Source: Acidimicrobiia bacterium (GTDB lineage Bacteria; Actinomycetota; Acidimicrobiia; Acidimicrobiales; MedAcidi-G1). Taken from it: a DNA stretch of 62,826 nt. Within the stretch, counting starts at the first letter, position 1; each line of letters begins with the position of its first letter. The stretch spans positions 1-62,826 of the forward strand of contig DUCC01000018.1 of the NCBI GenBank assembly GCA_012959995.1, in the 5' to 3' direction. Of the stretch, positions 9,994-19,165 are shown one piece after another. The position numbers and the translations under genes were made by a program. The notes beneath the pieces are model-generated. The model did not search any database. It was not told the DNA's origin and saw only the letters and a list, made by a program, of their open reading frames with translations.

Positions 9994-12494
9994 ACCGAGA
10001 AAGCATCATCGCCGCCTTAAAACGCATCTCGCTCACCGCCTGGGTGACCGGCAGCCTGGTCGCCCTCGCCACATTATTTTTGCTCTGGGTCATGAACCCC
10101 AACGGAGTATTGTTCTCGACCACCACCCCCACCGGCGGAGACCTGGGCGCCCACGTTTGGGGCCCGGCGTTTATACGCGACGAACTACTACCCAACTTTC
10201 GCCTCACTGGCTGGACCCCCGACTGGTACGCCGGGTTTCCGGCCTACCACTTCTACATGGTGGTCCCCATGCTGTTCATCGTGGCCGTCAACGTCGGCCT
10301 CGTGCTGCCGCTCGCCGTACCGCTCGTCATGGCCCTGGCCGCCGCCTCCGTGGTCTTAGTGCAACGCCGCCCCCAAGCCTGGGCCCCGCTCCTCGGCTTA
10401 GCGCTGGCCCTCATGGTTTTGATATGGCCCGTGCACTACGGATTGGCCTTCAAATTCGTCACCATGATCGGCCTAATAGCCATGCCGCTGGCCGGCTGGC
10501 TAATGGCTCGCCTGGCCGGGCTGCCCTTCCCGACCCCCGCCCTCATGAGCGCCGCCACCCTGGCCTTCATCTTCGACCGTTCGTTTAATATTTTCGGCGG
10601 CAACCTCATGTCGACCATGGCCGGCGAATTCGCTTTCGTGCTGGCCACCACCCTCTGCCTGGTGTATTTAGGCCTGTTAATCCGTGGCCTCGAAACACAA
10701 AAAGGTCGCACCTGGGCCGCCCTCACCCTAGCCCTCGTTGGCCTCTGCCACCTCTTGGTGGCCCTGTTTGCCGTTACCGCAACCGCAGTGGCCCTGGTGG
10801 TTTACCCCGGGTGGAAACGCCTGCGCTGGGTAATCACCACCGGCGCCCTCGCCGGGCTACTCTCCGCCTTTTGGGTGCTGCCCTTCTGGTGGCAACGCAA
10901 CCACCTCAACGACATGGCCTGGGACAAACTGCCCCGCTTCCGCTCCTACCTCTGGGACCGCAGCGACCTGGCCGCCGACTTTTTAACCAACGACCCGCCG
11001 CTACAACTGGTGCTGGTCTTAGCGGGCATCGGCGCCATCACCTCGCTGATCTTTCGCCGCCGCCTCGGCCTCGTACTGGCGGGCAGCATCGGGGTGCTGG
11101 CCCTAGCATTTATCCACCTGCCGCCCGGCCGCCTCTACAACGGGCGTATTTTGCCGGCCTACTACCTCAGCGCCTACCTGCTGGCCGCCCTCGGGATAGC
11201 CGAATTACTGCGCCTGGCTGGCCGAGGTCTCGACGGGTTGCTGGCCAAACGCCAACAACCCGGAACCATTCTGGTGGCTATCGGATCCATCGCCGCCACC
11301 TTGGGGCTCATCGTGGCCCTCGGCATGCCCCTGCGAGCCCTACCCCTCGGCAACATGGACGGAAACACCTACCGGTGGATGGGCCTGGAAACCCAACAAT
11401 TCAACCTGGGCCGCGCCTGGGTCAACTGGAACTTCGCCGGCTACGAAGGCCGCACCGGCGACGCCAACGGCGGGGGATGGGACGAACACCGCGCCCTGAT
11501 CTCCACCATGGAAGCAGTGGCCGACCAACACGGCTGCGGTCGCCTGATGTGGGAATACAGCAGCGAACTGGTGCGCTACGGAACCCCCATGGCGCTCATG
11601 CTCATGCCGCACTGGACCGACGGGTGCATCGGCTCCATGGAAGGCCTCTACTTCGAAGCAGCCACCACCACGCCCTACCATTTCATGATGCAATCCGAAC
11701 TCTCAGTGGGGCCCTCCCGCGCCCAACGCGGCTTGCCCTACCAATCGTTCAACATCAACGACGGTGTCGATCACCTGCAGCAATACGGGGTGCGTTATTA
11801 CGCCGCCGAATCACAACGACCAGTCGAAGAAGCTCGCAACCACCCCGACCTCATCGAAGTAGCAACCACCGGGCCCTGGACCATTTTCTTAGTGACCGAC
11901 TCTGCCCTCGTGGAACCCATGGCCTACGAACCCGCCGTGTGGAGCGACGTGACCCACGAAACCTGGTTGGACTCCGCCGCCGACGTATTCACCGAAGGAC
12001 GAGCAGCCACCGTGCGCACAGTAAACGGCCCCCTGGCCTGGCAACGAGTAACCGCCGAAACGCCCCCCCAGCAGCGCCCCCTGGACCCAGTAACGGTAAG
12101 CGACATAGAGGTCGGTACCGACCACCTGAGCTTCACGGTGGACCAAATAGGGGTACCGGTCATCGTGAAAATCTCTTACTTCCCCAACTGGGAAGTCACC
12201 GGAGCAGACGGACCTTGGCGGGCTACCCCCAACTTGATGGTGGTTATCCCCACTGAAAAAAACGTGACCCTAACTTACGGCCGAACCGGTGTAGACAAAT
12301 TCTCGGGGTTCCTCACCTTGCTGGGCATGGTGTTTTTGATAGCTATGTGGCGCCGCCCTGAACCAGAACTTGAGCCTCTGCTACCCGCTAAAGCCGATGA
12401 AAAACTCGACCAGTGGGTAGAGAAACGCCGCCAGCCAGCCCCAGAAACCGAGACAGATATTGAAAACGCTGAAGAACCCGGCAGCGATGAGTAA
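9990..12494 (+). CDS. Polytopic membrane protein, PTPS-related/GT-C-like, unknown function
   Basis: 834 residues. About twelve hydrophobic helices fill residues 15-450; the rest is a soluble, probably extracytoplasmic domain with a final helix near 765-790 and an acidic tail. The first loop after helix 1 carries TGGDLGAHVWGP and an aromatic stretch (GWTPDWYAGFPAYHFYMV), resembling the acidic first loop of GT-C and YfhO-type lipid-linked sugar transferases. It recalls the Pfam family named 6-pyruvoyl-tetrahydropterin synthase-related, whose function is not known. Coupling to a GtrA-GT2 fusion downstream suggests use of a polyprenyl-phosphate sugar donor. I cannot assign a reaction. Confidence 0.6.
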   Translation: MNRESIIAALKRISLTAWVTGSLVALATLFLLWVMNPNGVLFSTTTPTGGDLGAHVWGPAFIRDELLPNFRLTGWTPDWYAGFPAYHFYMVVPMLFIVAVNVGLVLPLAVPLVMALAAASVVLVQRRPQAWAPLLGLALALMVLIWPVHYGLAFKFVTMIGLIAMPLAGWLMARLAGLPFPTPALMSAATLAFIFDRSFNIFGGNLMSTMAGEFAFVLATTLCLVYLGLLIRGLETQKGRTWAALTLALVGLCHLLVALFAVTATAVALVVYPGWKRLRWVITTGALAGLLSAFWVLPFWWQRNHLNDMAWDKLPRFRSYLWDRSDLAADFLTNDPPLQLVLVLAGIGAITSLIFRRRLGLVLAGSIGVLALAFIHLPPGRLYNGRILPAYYLSAYLLAALGIAELLRLAGRGLDGLLAKRQQPGTILVAIGSIAATLGLIVALGMPLRALPLGNMDGNTYRWMGLETQQFNLGRAWVNWNFAGYEGRTGDANGGGWDEHRALISTMEAVADQHGCGRLMWEYSSELVRYGTPMALMLMPHWTDGCIGSMEGLYFEAATTTPYHFMMQSELSVGPSRAQRGLPYQSFNINDGVDHLQQYGVRYYAAESQRPVEEARNHPDLIEVATTGPWTIFLVTDSALVEPMAYEPAVWSDVTHETWLDSAADVFTEGRAATVRTVNGPLAWQRVTAETPPQQRPLDPVTVSDIEVGTDHLSFTVDQIGVPVIVKISYFPNWEVTGADGPWRATPNLMVVIPTEKNVTLTYGRTGVDKFSGFLTLLGMVFLIAMWRRPEPELEPLLPAKADEKLDQWVEKRRQPAPETETDIENAEEPGSDE

Positions 12495-13653
12495 CCGCCT
12501 GCAGCGCTTCGCCATGGTGGGCTTGCTGGCCACCGTGGTAGACGTGGCTGGCTTCGTGGTGCTCTATAAAGCTGGTTGGCCCCTCGTTTGGGCCGAACTG
12601 TTGGTGCTTAACGCGGCCGCCCTAGTGGCTTGGACCCTTCACCGTTCGGTCACCCTCTCTGACGACCCTTTTGTTCGCTGGATCGGTTCGCCCACCGTTT
12701 TCGGAGTCATGGTGGTAACTGCCGGGCTGGTTGACCTGATGACCATGATGATCCTCAGCCCGCAACGAACCTGGAGCGCTGCACTTTTTGCCAAAACGGT
12801 GGCAGTAGCCGCGGCCGCCCTGGTACGAGCAGCCGCCTACCGCATGGTGGTTTTTCGCATTATCCGCAACGAACAAGACCACCCCACGAACCGCCCCACC
12901 CCGCCGGGCCGTTACCGCCTCAGCGTGGTCATACCGGCTTACCGGGAAGCCGACCGCATCGGCCAAACCATTGAGCGGGTACGTAGCGAACTGGGCACAA
13001 AGATCGATGACCTAGAAATTGTCGTGGTCGACGACGGCTCCGGCGACCGGACCCCTCAAGCAGCGGCTAGTGCCGACCAAATAGTAGTGCTAGAAAAAAA
13101 CCTCGGCAAAGGCGGTGCTCTACGGGCCGGCGTAGCAGCAGCCCAAGGCCGCACCATTGCTTTTACCGACGCCGACCTGGCCTACGCCCCGGCCCAAATA
13201 GTTGACCTCTTAGCCCAAATAGAAAACGGTCACGACTGGGTAGTGGGTAGCCGTCAACACGCCGAAACCCGCACCGTGGTGGAAACCGGATGGATGCGCC
13301 AAGCCGGCGGGCGCCTCGTTAACCTGGCCACCCACGTGCTCCTGTTAGGCCAATACCGCGACACCCAATGCGGCCTCAAAGCTTTTCGCTCCGACGTAGC
13401 CCAAGCGCTGTTTGCCTCCTCAACTCTCAACGGCTTTGCCTTCGACATCGAACTCTTCCACCTCGCCGAACGCTGGCGACTCTCGCTGGCTGAAGTACCG
13501 GTAGCAGTCGAACACTCCGAACGCACCACCGTGCGGGCCGCCCGCGACGGCCTGCGCTTGTTACGTGATATTTCTTTGGTGCGCCGCCAAGCCCGTCAAG
13601 GCCACTACCCGGCAGACCCCGGCCTGCCGCTAGGGTCCGACCACCATGCTTGA
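12487..13653 (+). CDS. GtrA-like membrane domain fused to GT2 polyprenyl-phosphate sugar transferase
   Basis: 388 residues from the ATG at 12487, which overlaps the previous gene by 8 bp. Residues 7-128 form a four-helix GtrA-like domain (FAMVGLLATVVDVAGF; basic turn at LHRSVTL). Residues 144-388 form a GT2 domain of the dolichol-phosphate-mannose synthase kind: VVIPAYREADRI at 147, VDDGSGDRT at 181-189 and TDAD at 227-230. It likely makes a polyprenyl-phosphate-hexose and helps present it across the membrane. In the fusions I know, GtrA usually follows the GT2 domain, so the order here is reversed. The sugar is unproven; mannose is suggested by manB immediately downstream. Confidence 0.82.
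   Translation: MSNRLQRFAMVGLLATVVDVAGFVVLYKAGWPLVWAELLVLNAAALVAWTLHRSVTLSDDPFVRWIGSPTVFGVMVVTAGLVDLMTMMILSPQRTWSAALFAKTVAVAAAALVRAAAYRMVVFRIIRNEQDHPTNRPTPPGRYRLSVVIPAYREADRIGQTIERVRSELGTKIDDLEIVVVDDGSGDRTPQAAASADQIVVLEKNLGKGGALRAGVAAAQGRTIAFTDADLAYAPAQIVDLLAQIENGHDWVVGSRQHAETRTVVETGWMRQAGGRLVNLATHVLLLGQYRDTQCGLKAFRSDVAQALFASSTLNGFAFDIELFHLAERWRLSLAEVPVAVEHSERTTVRAARDGLRLLRDISLVRRQARQGHYPADPGLPLGSDHHA
13631..13636 (+). promoter_or_regulatory. -10-like TAGGGT for manB
   Basis: TAGGGT sits 9 nt upstream of the manB ATG, inside the end of the preceding gene; there is no Shine-Dalgarno at this start. Confidence 0.4.
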
Positions 13654-15004
13654 CCCCACCGCAATCTTTAAGGCCTACGACGTCCGCGGTTTAGTACCCG
13701 AGCAATTTGATGCCCAACTGGCCCAAGCCATCGGCGGCGCATGGGCGCGTTTAGTACGTCAAAAAGAACCAGCCACCACCACGGTCATCGTGGGCCGCGA
13801 CATGCGCCCCTCGGGCCCAGAAATGGTGGCCGCTTTCACCGATGGAGTCACCGCCCAAGGACTCAACGTGATCGACATCGGCCTGTGTTCTACCGACATG
13901 ATGTACTTCGCCTCCGGCCACCTAAACCTGCCCGGCACGGTATTTACCGCCAGCCACAACCCAGCCGGCTACAACGGTATTAAATTCTGCCTCTCCGCCG
14001 CTCGCCCAGTAGCCCTCGACACCGGCCTTGACCAAGTACGAGACCAAATACAAGCCGGCGTACCAACCGGCCCCGGCGGGGGAGAAGTAACCCACCAAGA
14101 CCTGCTGGCCGCCTTTGCCGACCACGTGTGTTCCTTCGTTGACCTGCCCAGCCTGCGGCCCCTAAAAGTCGTCGCCGACACCGCAAACGGTATGGGCGGC
14201 TTAGTGGTGCCTGCCGTATTCGCCCATCTGCCTTTCAAACTCGAAGTGCTTTACCCCGAACTCGACGGCACCTTCCCCAACCACCCAGCAGACCCTATAC
14301 AGCCAGAAAATCTGGTAGCGCTACAACAACGAGTGCGAGAAACCGGAGCCGATGTGGGCTTGGCCTTCGACGGCGACGCCGACCGGGTGTTTCTAATCGA
14401 CGAAAAATCCCAACCCATATCTGGGTCGCTGACCACCGCTTTGGTCGCGCAAAACATGCTGGCCCAAGAACCCGCAGCGGCCATCGTGCACAACCTGATC
14501 TGTTCAAACGTGGTCCCCGAAGTCATCGCCGAAGGCGGAGGACGGGCCGTACGCACCCGAGTAGGGCACTCATATATCAAAGCCATCATGGCCCAAGAAA
14601 ACGCTATTTTTGGCGGCGAACACTCCGGCCATTATTATTTTCGCGACAACTTTTTTGCCGACTCCGGCATTATTGCTGCACTCATAATTTTGCAACAACT
14701 GGCCGGCGCCGAAGCCCCGTTAAGCGCTTTAATAGCACCATTCGAGCGTTACACCGCCTCAGGAGAAATCAACACCCAAGTAGAAAACCCCGCCCAAGTC
14801 ATTGACCAAGTAGCCGCCCACTACGCCGCCCACCCCCAAGACCGCATGGATGGCCTGACCGTGCGTTTCGCCGATTGGTGGTTTAATTTGCGCCCTTCCA
14901 ACACCGAACCCCTGCTACGGCTTAACCTTGAAGCAAACAACCCCACCCTTTGCCAACAAGGCATAGACGAAGTACGTCAACTCTTTACCAACCCGCAACC
15001 CTAG
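13646..15004 (+). CDS. manB: Phosphomannomutase/phosphoglucomutase
   Basis: 452 residues, an alpha-D-phosphohexomutase interconverting mannose-6-phosphate and mannose-1-phosphate (often also the glucose forms). The phosphoserine loop TASHNPAGYNG has its catalytic Ser at 103, the metal loop DGDADR is at 242-247, the sugar-binding GEHSGHYYF follows near 330, and the phosphate-binding RPSNTEPLLRL is near the C-terminus. The start overlaps the preceding stop by 8 bp. Followed by trm112 and manA, it reproduces the actinobacterial manB-Trm112-manA neighbourhood and feeds GDP-mannose synthesis. The guanylyltransferase (manC) is not in this window. Confidence 0.93.
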   Translation: MLDPTAIFKAYDVRGLVPEQFDAQLAQAIGGAWARLVRQKEPATTTVIVGRDMRPSGPEMVAAFTDGVTAQGLNVIDIGLCSTDMMYFASGHLNLPGTVFTASHNPAGYNGIKFCLSAARPVALDTGLDQVRDQIQAGVPTGPGGGEVTHQDLLAAFADHVCSFVDLPSLRPLKVVADTANGMGGLVVPAVFAHLPFKLEVLYPELDGTFPNHPADPIQPENLVALQQRVRETGADVGLAFDGDADRVFLIDEKSQPISGSLTTALVAQNMLAQEPAAAIVHNLICSNVVPEVIAEGGGRAVRTRVGHSYIKAIMAQENAIFGGEHSGHYYFRDNFFADSGIIAALIILQQLAGAEAPLSALIAPFERYTASGEINTQVENPAQVIDQVAAHYAAHPQDRMDGLTVRFADWWFNLRPSNTEPLLRLNLEANNPTLCQQGIDEVRQLFTNPQP

Positions 15005-15011
15005 GAACACC

Positions 15012-15248
15012 ATGACCCTCGATGCCCGACTCTTAGAAATCTTGGCCTGCCCCCAAGACAAAGGACCGCTCTACTACTTCGCCGACGAAGACGCTCTCTA
15101 CAACGACCGCCTGCAACGCCGCTACGAAATACGCCAAGACATTCCCGTGATGCTGGTCGACGAAGCCCAAGACGTTGACCAAGCCGAACACGCCCGACTC
15201 ATGGCCCGAGTAGCCGACGAAGACTTGGCCCCCACCTTCACTGCCTAA
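15012..15248 (+). CDS. Trm112-family (UPF0434) small protein
   Basis: 78 residues with the family opening LLEILACPQDKGPLYYF and the later block YEIRQDIPVMLVDEAQ. Trm112-type proteins in other organisms activate methyltransferases; a bacterial partner is not generally established. Only the first cysteine of the classical zinc-binding set is present, so it probably does not bind zinc in that way. It starts 7 bp after manB with a weak AGGAA. Its position between manB and manA is conserved in actinobacteria, where a phosphosugar-isomerase-like gene often lies next to it; that gene is missing here. Confidence 0.8.
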   Translation: MTLDARLLEILACPQDKGPLYYFADEDALYNDRLQRRYEIRQDIPVMLVDEAQDVDQAEHARLMARVADEDLAPTFTA

Positions 15249-15251
15249 CCT
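15246..15251 (+). promoter_or_regulatory. -10-like TAACCT for manA
   Basis: TAACCT followed by exactly 7 nt and the manA GTG. The hexamer includes the upstream TAA stop codon, so a chance match is possible. Confidence 0.3.
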
Positions 15252-15258
15252 CGGCCCC

Positions 15259-16311
15259 GTGGAACTCCTCTCCGGCTTTGTTCAGCACTACCACTGGGGG
15301 TCAACCCACGCCCTAGCGGCCCTAGAAAATCGCCCACCGGCCTCCACCCCCGAAGCAGAAAAATGGTTCGGCACCCACCCGGCCGGGCCCACCGCACTAG
15401 AAGCAGACCCCGCCACAACCTTGGCGGACGCCGTCGCCCAAGCCAACGAAACCCTGCCCTACTTGGTCAAGCTCCTCGCCGCCGACCAACCACTTTCGTT
15501 GCAAACCCACCCCAACGCCACCCAAGCCGCCGACCCGGCCCTGAACTTTTCTGATCCCCAAGCCAAACCAGAAATCGTGTGCGCCCTCACCCCTTTTGAA
15601 GTGTTGTGCGGGTTCCGGCCACTAAACCAAGCACAAAAAAACGCCGCCGACTACGAACTGCCCCACAAACTACAAAACCTGTTGACCCAACCCGACGGGT
15701 ACAAAGCAATAGTGGCGGCCGTGCTGGCCAATACATGGGAAACCGAAACCGCCGCACTTATTGCCCACTGCAGGCAACGCACCGAACCCCTCGCCAAAGC
15801 CATCCTCGACCTGGCGGCCTTTTACCCCACCGACCCGGCGCTCCTTCTGGTCCCCTTATTAGAACACCACATACTGCAACCCGGCCAAGCCCTTTACCTC
15901 AGCCCAGGAGTACTCCACGCCTACCTCGGCGGCTTAGCCCTCGAAGTCATGGGCCCCAGCGACAACGTGGTACGAGCCGGCTTCACTAGCAAAAAAGTTG
16001 ACCCGACCACCCTGCTGGCCATCATCGAAACCGACGAGGCTCCCCAAATACAAAACCCGGCGAGCCCCGTGCACCAATACCAAACCGGTAAAACATTTAC
16101 CCTGCAACGCCTGCAACAAACCGAACTAACCATTGGACCCCAACGCCGCGGCGACTTGGTGGTTGCCGCTTTTGGCACCACCACCCTGACCGCCAATGGG
16201 CAACAACTCGCCCTCACCGCCGGAAACGTTGCCTGGGTGCCCCAAAGCGACGGCCCCTACCACCTGACCACCGACGGTGAAGCGTTCCAAGTAAGTAGCC
16301 CCACCGGTTAG
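15259..16311 (+). CDS. manA: Mannose-6-phosphate isomerase, class I
   Basis: 350 residues, a cupin-type zinc enzyme converting fructose-6-phosphate to mannose-6-phosphate. Seen: HYHWGS near the N-terminus, the zinc-binding QTHPN (Q82, H84), KPEIVCALTPFEVLCGF, and SPGVLHAYLGG followed by EVMGPSDNVVRAG. These are the usual type I PMI blocks. Start is GTG at 15259; no Shine-Dalgarno is present. Together with ManB it supplies mannose-1-phosphate for Gmd, PimA and the polyprenol sugar transferase in this window. Confidence 0.93.
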   Translation: MELLSGFVQHYHWGSTHALAALENRPPASTPEAEKWFGTHPAGPTALEADPATTLADAVAQANETLPYLVKLLAADQPLSLQTHPNATQAADPALNFSDPQAKPEIVCALTPFEVLCGFRPLNQAQKNAADYELPHKLQNLLTQPDGYKAIVAAVLANTWETETAALIAHCRQRTEPLAKAILDLAAFYPTDPALLLVPLLEHHILQPGQALYLSPGVLHAYLGGLALEVMGPSDNVVRAGFTSKKVDPTTLLAIIETDEAPQIQNPASPVHQYQTGKTFTLQRLQQTELTIGPQRRGDLVVAAFGTTTLTANGQQLALTAGNVAWVPQSDGPYHLTTDGEAFQVSSPTG

Positions 16312-16401
16312 ACTGTTCTCGGCTGCATGATTTGGTGTCAGACGACCCCGGCCGCAAAACCAATAATCAGCGCAACCCAGCGCACAAAATAAGGAGTCGT
16401 C
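16309..16401 (+). promoter_or_regulatory. Promoter and structured-looking leader of sahH
   Basis: TAGACT (16309-16314, overlapping the manA stop codon) would place a transcript start near 16321, giving a leader of about 80 nt before a proper AAGGAG and the ATG. In that leader TTGGT (16332-16336) can pair with ACCAA, extended by GCTG/CAGC or TGAT/ATCA. A direct repeat CAGCGCA (16368 and 16378) precedes the ribosome-binding site. It does not match the SAH or SAM riboswitch consensuses I know. It is listed as a possible regulatory leader because it is long and SD-led in a neighbourhood of very short leaders. Confidence 0.35.
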
Positions 16402-17844
16402 ATGTCCCTACTCGAAGACAGCAAAATTGCTGACATAAGCCTGCATACCTTTGGCCGCCACGAAATTCGCTTAGCCGAAAACGAAATGCCCGGCCTCATG
16501 GCCCTACGAGCCGAATACGCCGATGCCCAACCCCTCGCCGGAGCCCGCATTACCGGTTCACTGCACATGACCATCCAAACGGCCGTGCTCATCGAAACCC
16601 TGGTCTTCCTCGGCGCACAAGTGCGTTGGGCCAGCTGCAATATTTTCTCCACCCAAGACCACGCCGCAGCAGCCGTGCTGGTGGGCCCCCACGGCACCCC
16701 AGAAAACCCCGAAGGGGTACCGGTCTACGCTTGGAAAGGCGAAACCCTCGAAGAATACTGGTGGGCCACCACCCGAGTACTCCAATGGCCCGATGGAGCC
16801 GGCCCCAACCTTATTTTGGACGACGGCGGCGACGCCACCGTGTTGGTCCACAAAGGCGCCGAATACGAAGCAGCAGGCGCCGTGCCCGCCGCCACCGAAG
16901 ACGACTCAGAAGAATGGGGCATCGTCCTCGACACTCTGCGAGCATCCCTCGCCGAGGACCCCACCCGATGGACCACCATCATGAATGGCGTCCGTGGCGT
17001 CTCTGAAGAAACCACCACCGGGGTACACCGCCTCTACCACATGAAAGAAGCCGGCGAATTGCGCTTCCCGGCCATCAACGTCAACGATGCGGTAACCAAA
17101 TCAAAATTCGACAATCTCTACGGATGTCGCCACTCACTAATTGATGGCATCAACCGCGCCACCGACGTCATGATCGGCGGCAAAGTCGCCGTAGTTTGCG
17201 GCTTCGGCGACGTCGGCAAAGGCTGCGCAGAATCACTCCGCGGCCAAGGCGCCCGGGTCATCGTCACCGAAATTGACCCCATCTGTGCCCTCCAAGCGGC
17301 CATGCAAGGCTACGAAGTCAACACCCTCGAACGGGTCATCGACAAAGCAGACATCTTCATTACCACCACCGGCTGCAAAGACATTTTGACCGCCGAACAC
17401 ATGGGAAAAATGAAGCACCAAGCCATCGTGGGCAACATCGGGCACTTCGATAACGAAATCGACATGGCCGGGCTGCAAAAACTTTCCGACGTGCAACGCA
17501 TCACCATCAAACCCCAGGTAGATGAGTTCGTGTTCCCCGACGGCCACTCAGTAATCATTTTGTCTGAAGGCCGCTTGCTGAACCTCGGCAACGCTACCGG
17601 GCACCCTAGCTTCGTGATGTCAGCCAGCTTCTCCAACCAGGTACTGGCCCAAATAGAGTTACACGCCAACGCCGAAAGCTACGGAATAGACGTGGTGACC
17701 TTGCCTAAACTTTTGGACGAAAAAGTAGCGCGCCTACACCTCGACGCCCTCGGCGTACGGCTCACCACAATGACCGACGACCAAGCCGAATACCTCGGTG
17801 TCAACGTCGACGGTCCCTTCAAACCAGACCACTACCGGTACTAA
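16402..17844 (+). CDS. ahcY: Adenosylhomocysteinase
   Basis: 480 residues. Hydrolyses S-adenosylhomocysteine to adenosine and homocysteine, removing the product inhibitor of methyltransferases. Seen: [13 protein letters not shown] and [16 protein letters not shown] in the substrate domain, the NAD-binding CGFGDVGKG near residues 265-273, GHFDNEID, and the C-terminal DHYRY that carries the conserved Lys/Tyr-type tail contacts of the tetramer. Length fits the long actinobacterial form. It has one of the clearest Shine-Dalgarno sequences in the window (AAGGAG). Linkage to manA and cofD matches mycobacterial gene order. MetK at the right end supplies the other half of the methyl cycle. Confidence 0.96.
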   Translation: MSLLEDSKIADISLHTFGRHEIRLAENEMPGLMALRAEYADAQPLAGARITGSLHMTIQTAVLIETLVFLGAQVRWASCNIFSTQDHAAAAVLVGPHGTPENPEGVPVYAWKGETLEEYWWATTRVLQWPDGAGPNLILDDGGDATVLVHKGAEYEAAGAVPAATEDDSEEWGIVLDTLRASLAEDPTRWTTIMNGVRGVSEETTTGVHRLYHMKEAGELRFPAINVNDAVTKSKFDNLYGCRHSLIDGINRATDVMIGGKVAVVCGFGDVGKGCAESLRGQGARVIVTEIDPICALQAAMQGYEVNTLERVIDKADIFITTTGCKDILTAEHMGKMKHQAIVGNIGHFDNEIDMAGLQKLSDVQRITIKPQVDEFVFPDGHSVIILSEGRLLNLGNATGHPSFVMSASFSNQVLAQIELHANAESYGIDVVTLPKLLDEKVARLHLDALGVRLTTMTDDQAEYLGVNVDGPFKPDHYRY

Positions 17845-17848
17845 AAAC

Positions 17849-18484
17849 TTGGACGGAATACGGGTTTGTGGCATCGCTGGAGGCAGCGGTGCCGGCAAAA
17901 CCACCCTCACTTGGGCCTTGGTGGAAACCTTGGCCCAAGAGGGCCGTACCGCCACCGTGTTGCCTTTCGACAACTACTACCGAGACCTCGCCGACCGGCC
18001 CTACCCGGAACGCACCCAAGTCAACTTTGACCACCCCGACTCGCTAGAACACGAGCTCTACCTCGAACACTTAGCGCAACTCCTCAACGGCCAAAGCGTT
18101 GAGGTGCCTATCTACGACTTTTCTACCCACACCAGAAGCCCCCAAGTGCTGGTAGTCGAGCCCCACGAAATAATAATCGCCGAAGGAATACTGCTCTTCG
18201 CCGTAGCCGAGGTGCGCCACCAACTGGGGCTCAAAGTGTTCGTGGCCGCCCCACAAAACCTGCGCTACCAGCGGCGCCTAAAACGCGACGTAGAAGAACG
18301 CGGCCGCACCCCCGAAAGCATCCAAAAACAATTCACCACCACCGTGGCCCCCATGCACGACCAATTTGTTGAGCCCTTCGCCGCCCAAGCAGACGTGGTG
18401 GTCAAAGGCATGGGCACTATGAAAAAAGCCGTTGACCAAATAGTGGCGCAACTCGGCCCCAAGGATGTCACACCCCTCATCTAA
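17849..18484 (+). CDS. udk: Uridine kinase
   Basis: 211 residues if the TTG at 17849, 4 bp after the sahH stop, is used. That start puts the P-loop GGSGAGKT at 11-18, as in other uridine kinases. An in-frame GTG at 17798 would overlap sahH by 47 bp and add a tail not seen in the family. Further signs: PFDNYYRDL, YPERTQVNFDHPDSL, VPIYDFSTHTR and EGILLF, all standard for Udk/PRK-like kinases. It phosphorylates uridine and cytidine (pyrimidine salvage), complementing the de novo pyr operon downstream. The start codon is uncertain; the identity is not. Confidence 0.88.
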   Translation: MDGIRVCGIAGGSGAGKTTLTWALVETLAQEGRTATVLPFDNYYRDLADRPYPERTQVNFDHPDSLEHELYLEHLAQLLNGQSVEVPIYDFSTHTRSPQVLVVEPHEIIIAEGILLFAVAEVRHQLGLKVFVAAPQNLRYQRRLKRDVEERGRTPESIQKQFTTTVAPMHDQFVEPFAAQADVVVKGMGTMKKAVDQIVAQLGPKDVTPLI

Positions 18485-18487
18485 GTT
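18482..18487 (+). promoter_or_regulatory. -10-like TAAGTT for comF
   Basis: TAAGTT ends 6 nt before the comF ATG and includes the udk TAA stop, which makes a chance match more likely. Confidence 0.25.
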
Positions 18488-18493
18488 TTACCC

Positions 18494-19165
18494 ATGAAGC
18501 AAAACTGGTGGGCCGCCAAGGCCATCAACCTCTTGCGCAAAACCGGTTGCACCAACTGCCCATTGAGCCAACCTGGGCCCTGCAGCAACTGCCTGACCTG
18601 TCTGGGCCCCGTCCCGCTCTTCTTGCCGCCCGCCGACCTCAACGGGTTCACCGCCCTGGCCTCCTACCAAGGCCCGGCTGCCGACTTAGTAAAAGCCATC
18701 AAATATAAAGGCCTACGTTCACCCATAAAAGCTCTCGGGAAAGCCCTCGCCCAACAAGTAGCTACCGGTCAACCCCGGCCCGCCACCGTGGTCACCTGGA
18801 TACCGGCCTCGACCCGCCACCGCGCTCAACGCGGCGCCGACCACGCAGAACTCTTAGCCCGCTCAGTAGCCCACCACCTTGACCTGCCCGCCCGGCGGTT
18901 GCTATTGCGCGCCCCTGGGCCCGCCCAACACACCCTGACGGTCACCCAACGACGCTCCGGACCCACGCTGCGCTCCCGACCCATAAACCCCGACGCCCGA
19001 GTACTGCTCATCGACGACGTGACCACCACCGGTGCTTCGGTACGAACCGCCGCCCGGGCCCTGCGGCGAGCCGGCGCAAAACAAGTAACGGTTGCGGTGG
19101 TGGCCGCCACCCCGCCCCGCTACACCCCTCGGCGGCCCCGCCCCCTCACCGCCCGTAGCCGATAA
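18494..19165 (+). CDS. comF: ComF-family phosphoribosyltransferase-like protein
   Basis: 223 residues. The N-terminus has cysteines at 19, 22, 30, 33 and 36, a probable zinc ribbon. KYKGLRSPIKALGKALA and WIPASTRHRAQRGADHAELLAR are typical ComF blocks, and LLIDDVTTTGAS near 172-183 is the PRPP-binding loop of type I phosphoribosyltransferases. ComF proteins are needed for DNA uptake in competent bacteria, but many non-competent genomes keep one and the biochemical activity is unclear. Ten bp separate it from udk. The C-terminus is very basic. Confidence 0.85.
   Translation: MKQNWWAAKAINLLRKTGCTNCPLSQPGPCSNCLTCLGPVPLFLPPADLNGFTALASYQGPAADLVKAIKYKGLRSPIKALGKALAQQVATGQPRPATVVTWIPASTRHRAQRGADHAELLARSVAHHLDLPARRLLLRAPGPAQHTLTVTQRRSGPTLRSRPINPDARVLLIDDVTTTGASVRTAARALRRAGAKQVTVAVVAATPPRYTPRRPRPLTARSR

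Noticed and set aside
10811-12256. Long Arg/Pro/His-rich open frame inside the 9990-12494 membrane protein gene, and similar frames at 2893-3612, 3775-4788 and 13254-13529
   Set aside because: They overlap well-supported genes in another frame and have the composition expected from out-of-frame reading of A/C-biased codons; no domain is recognisable.
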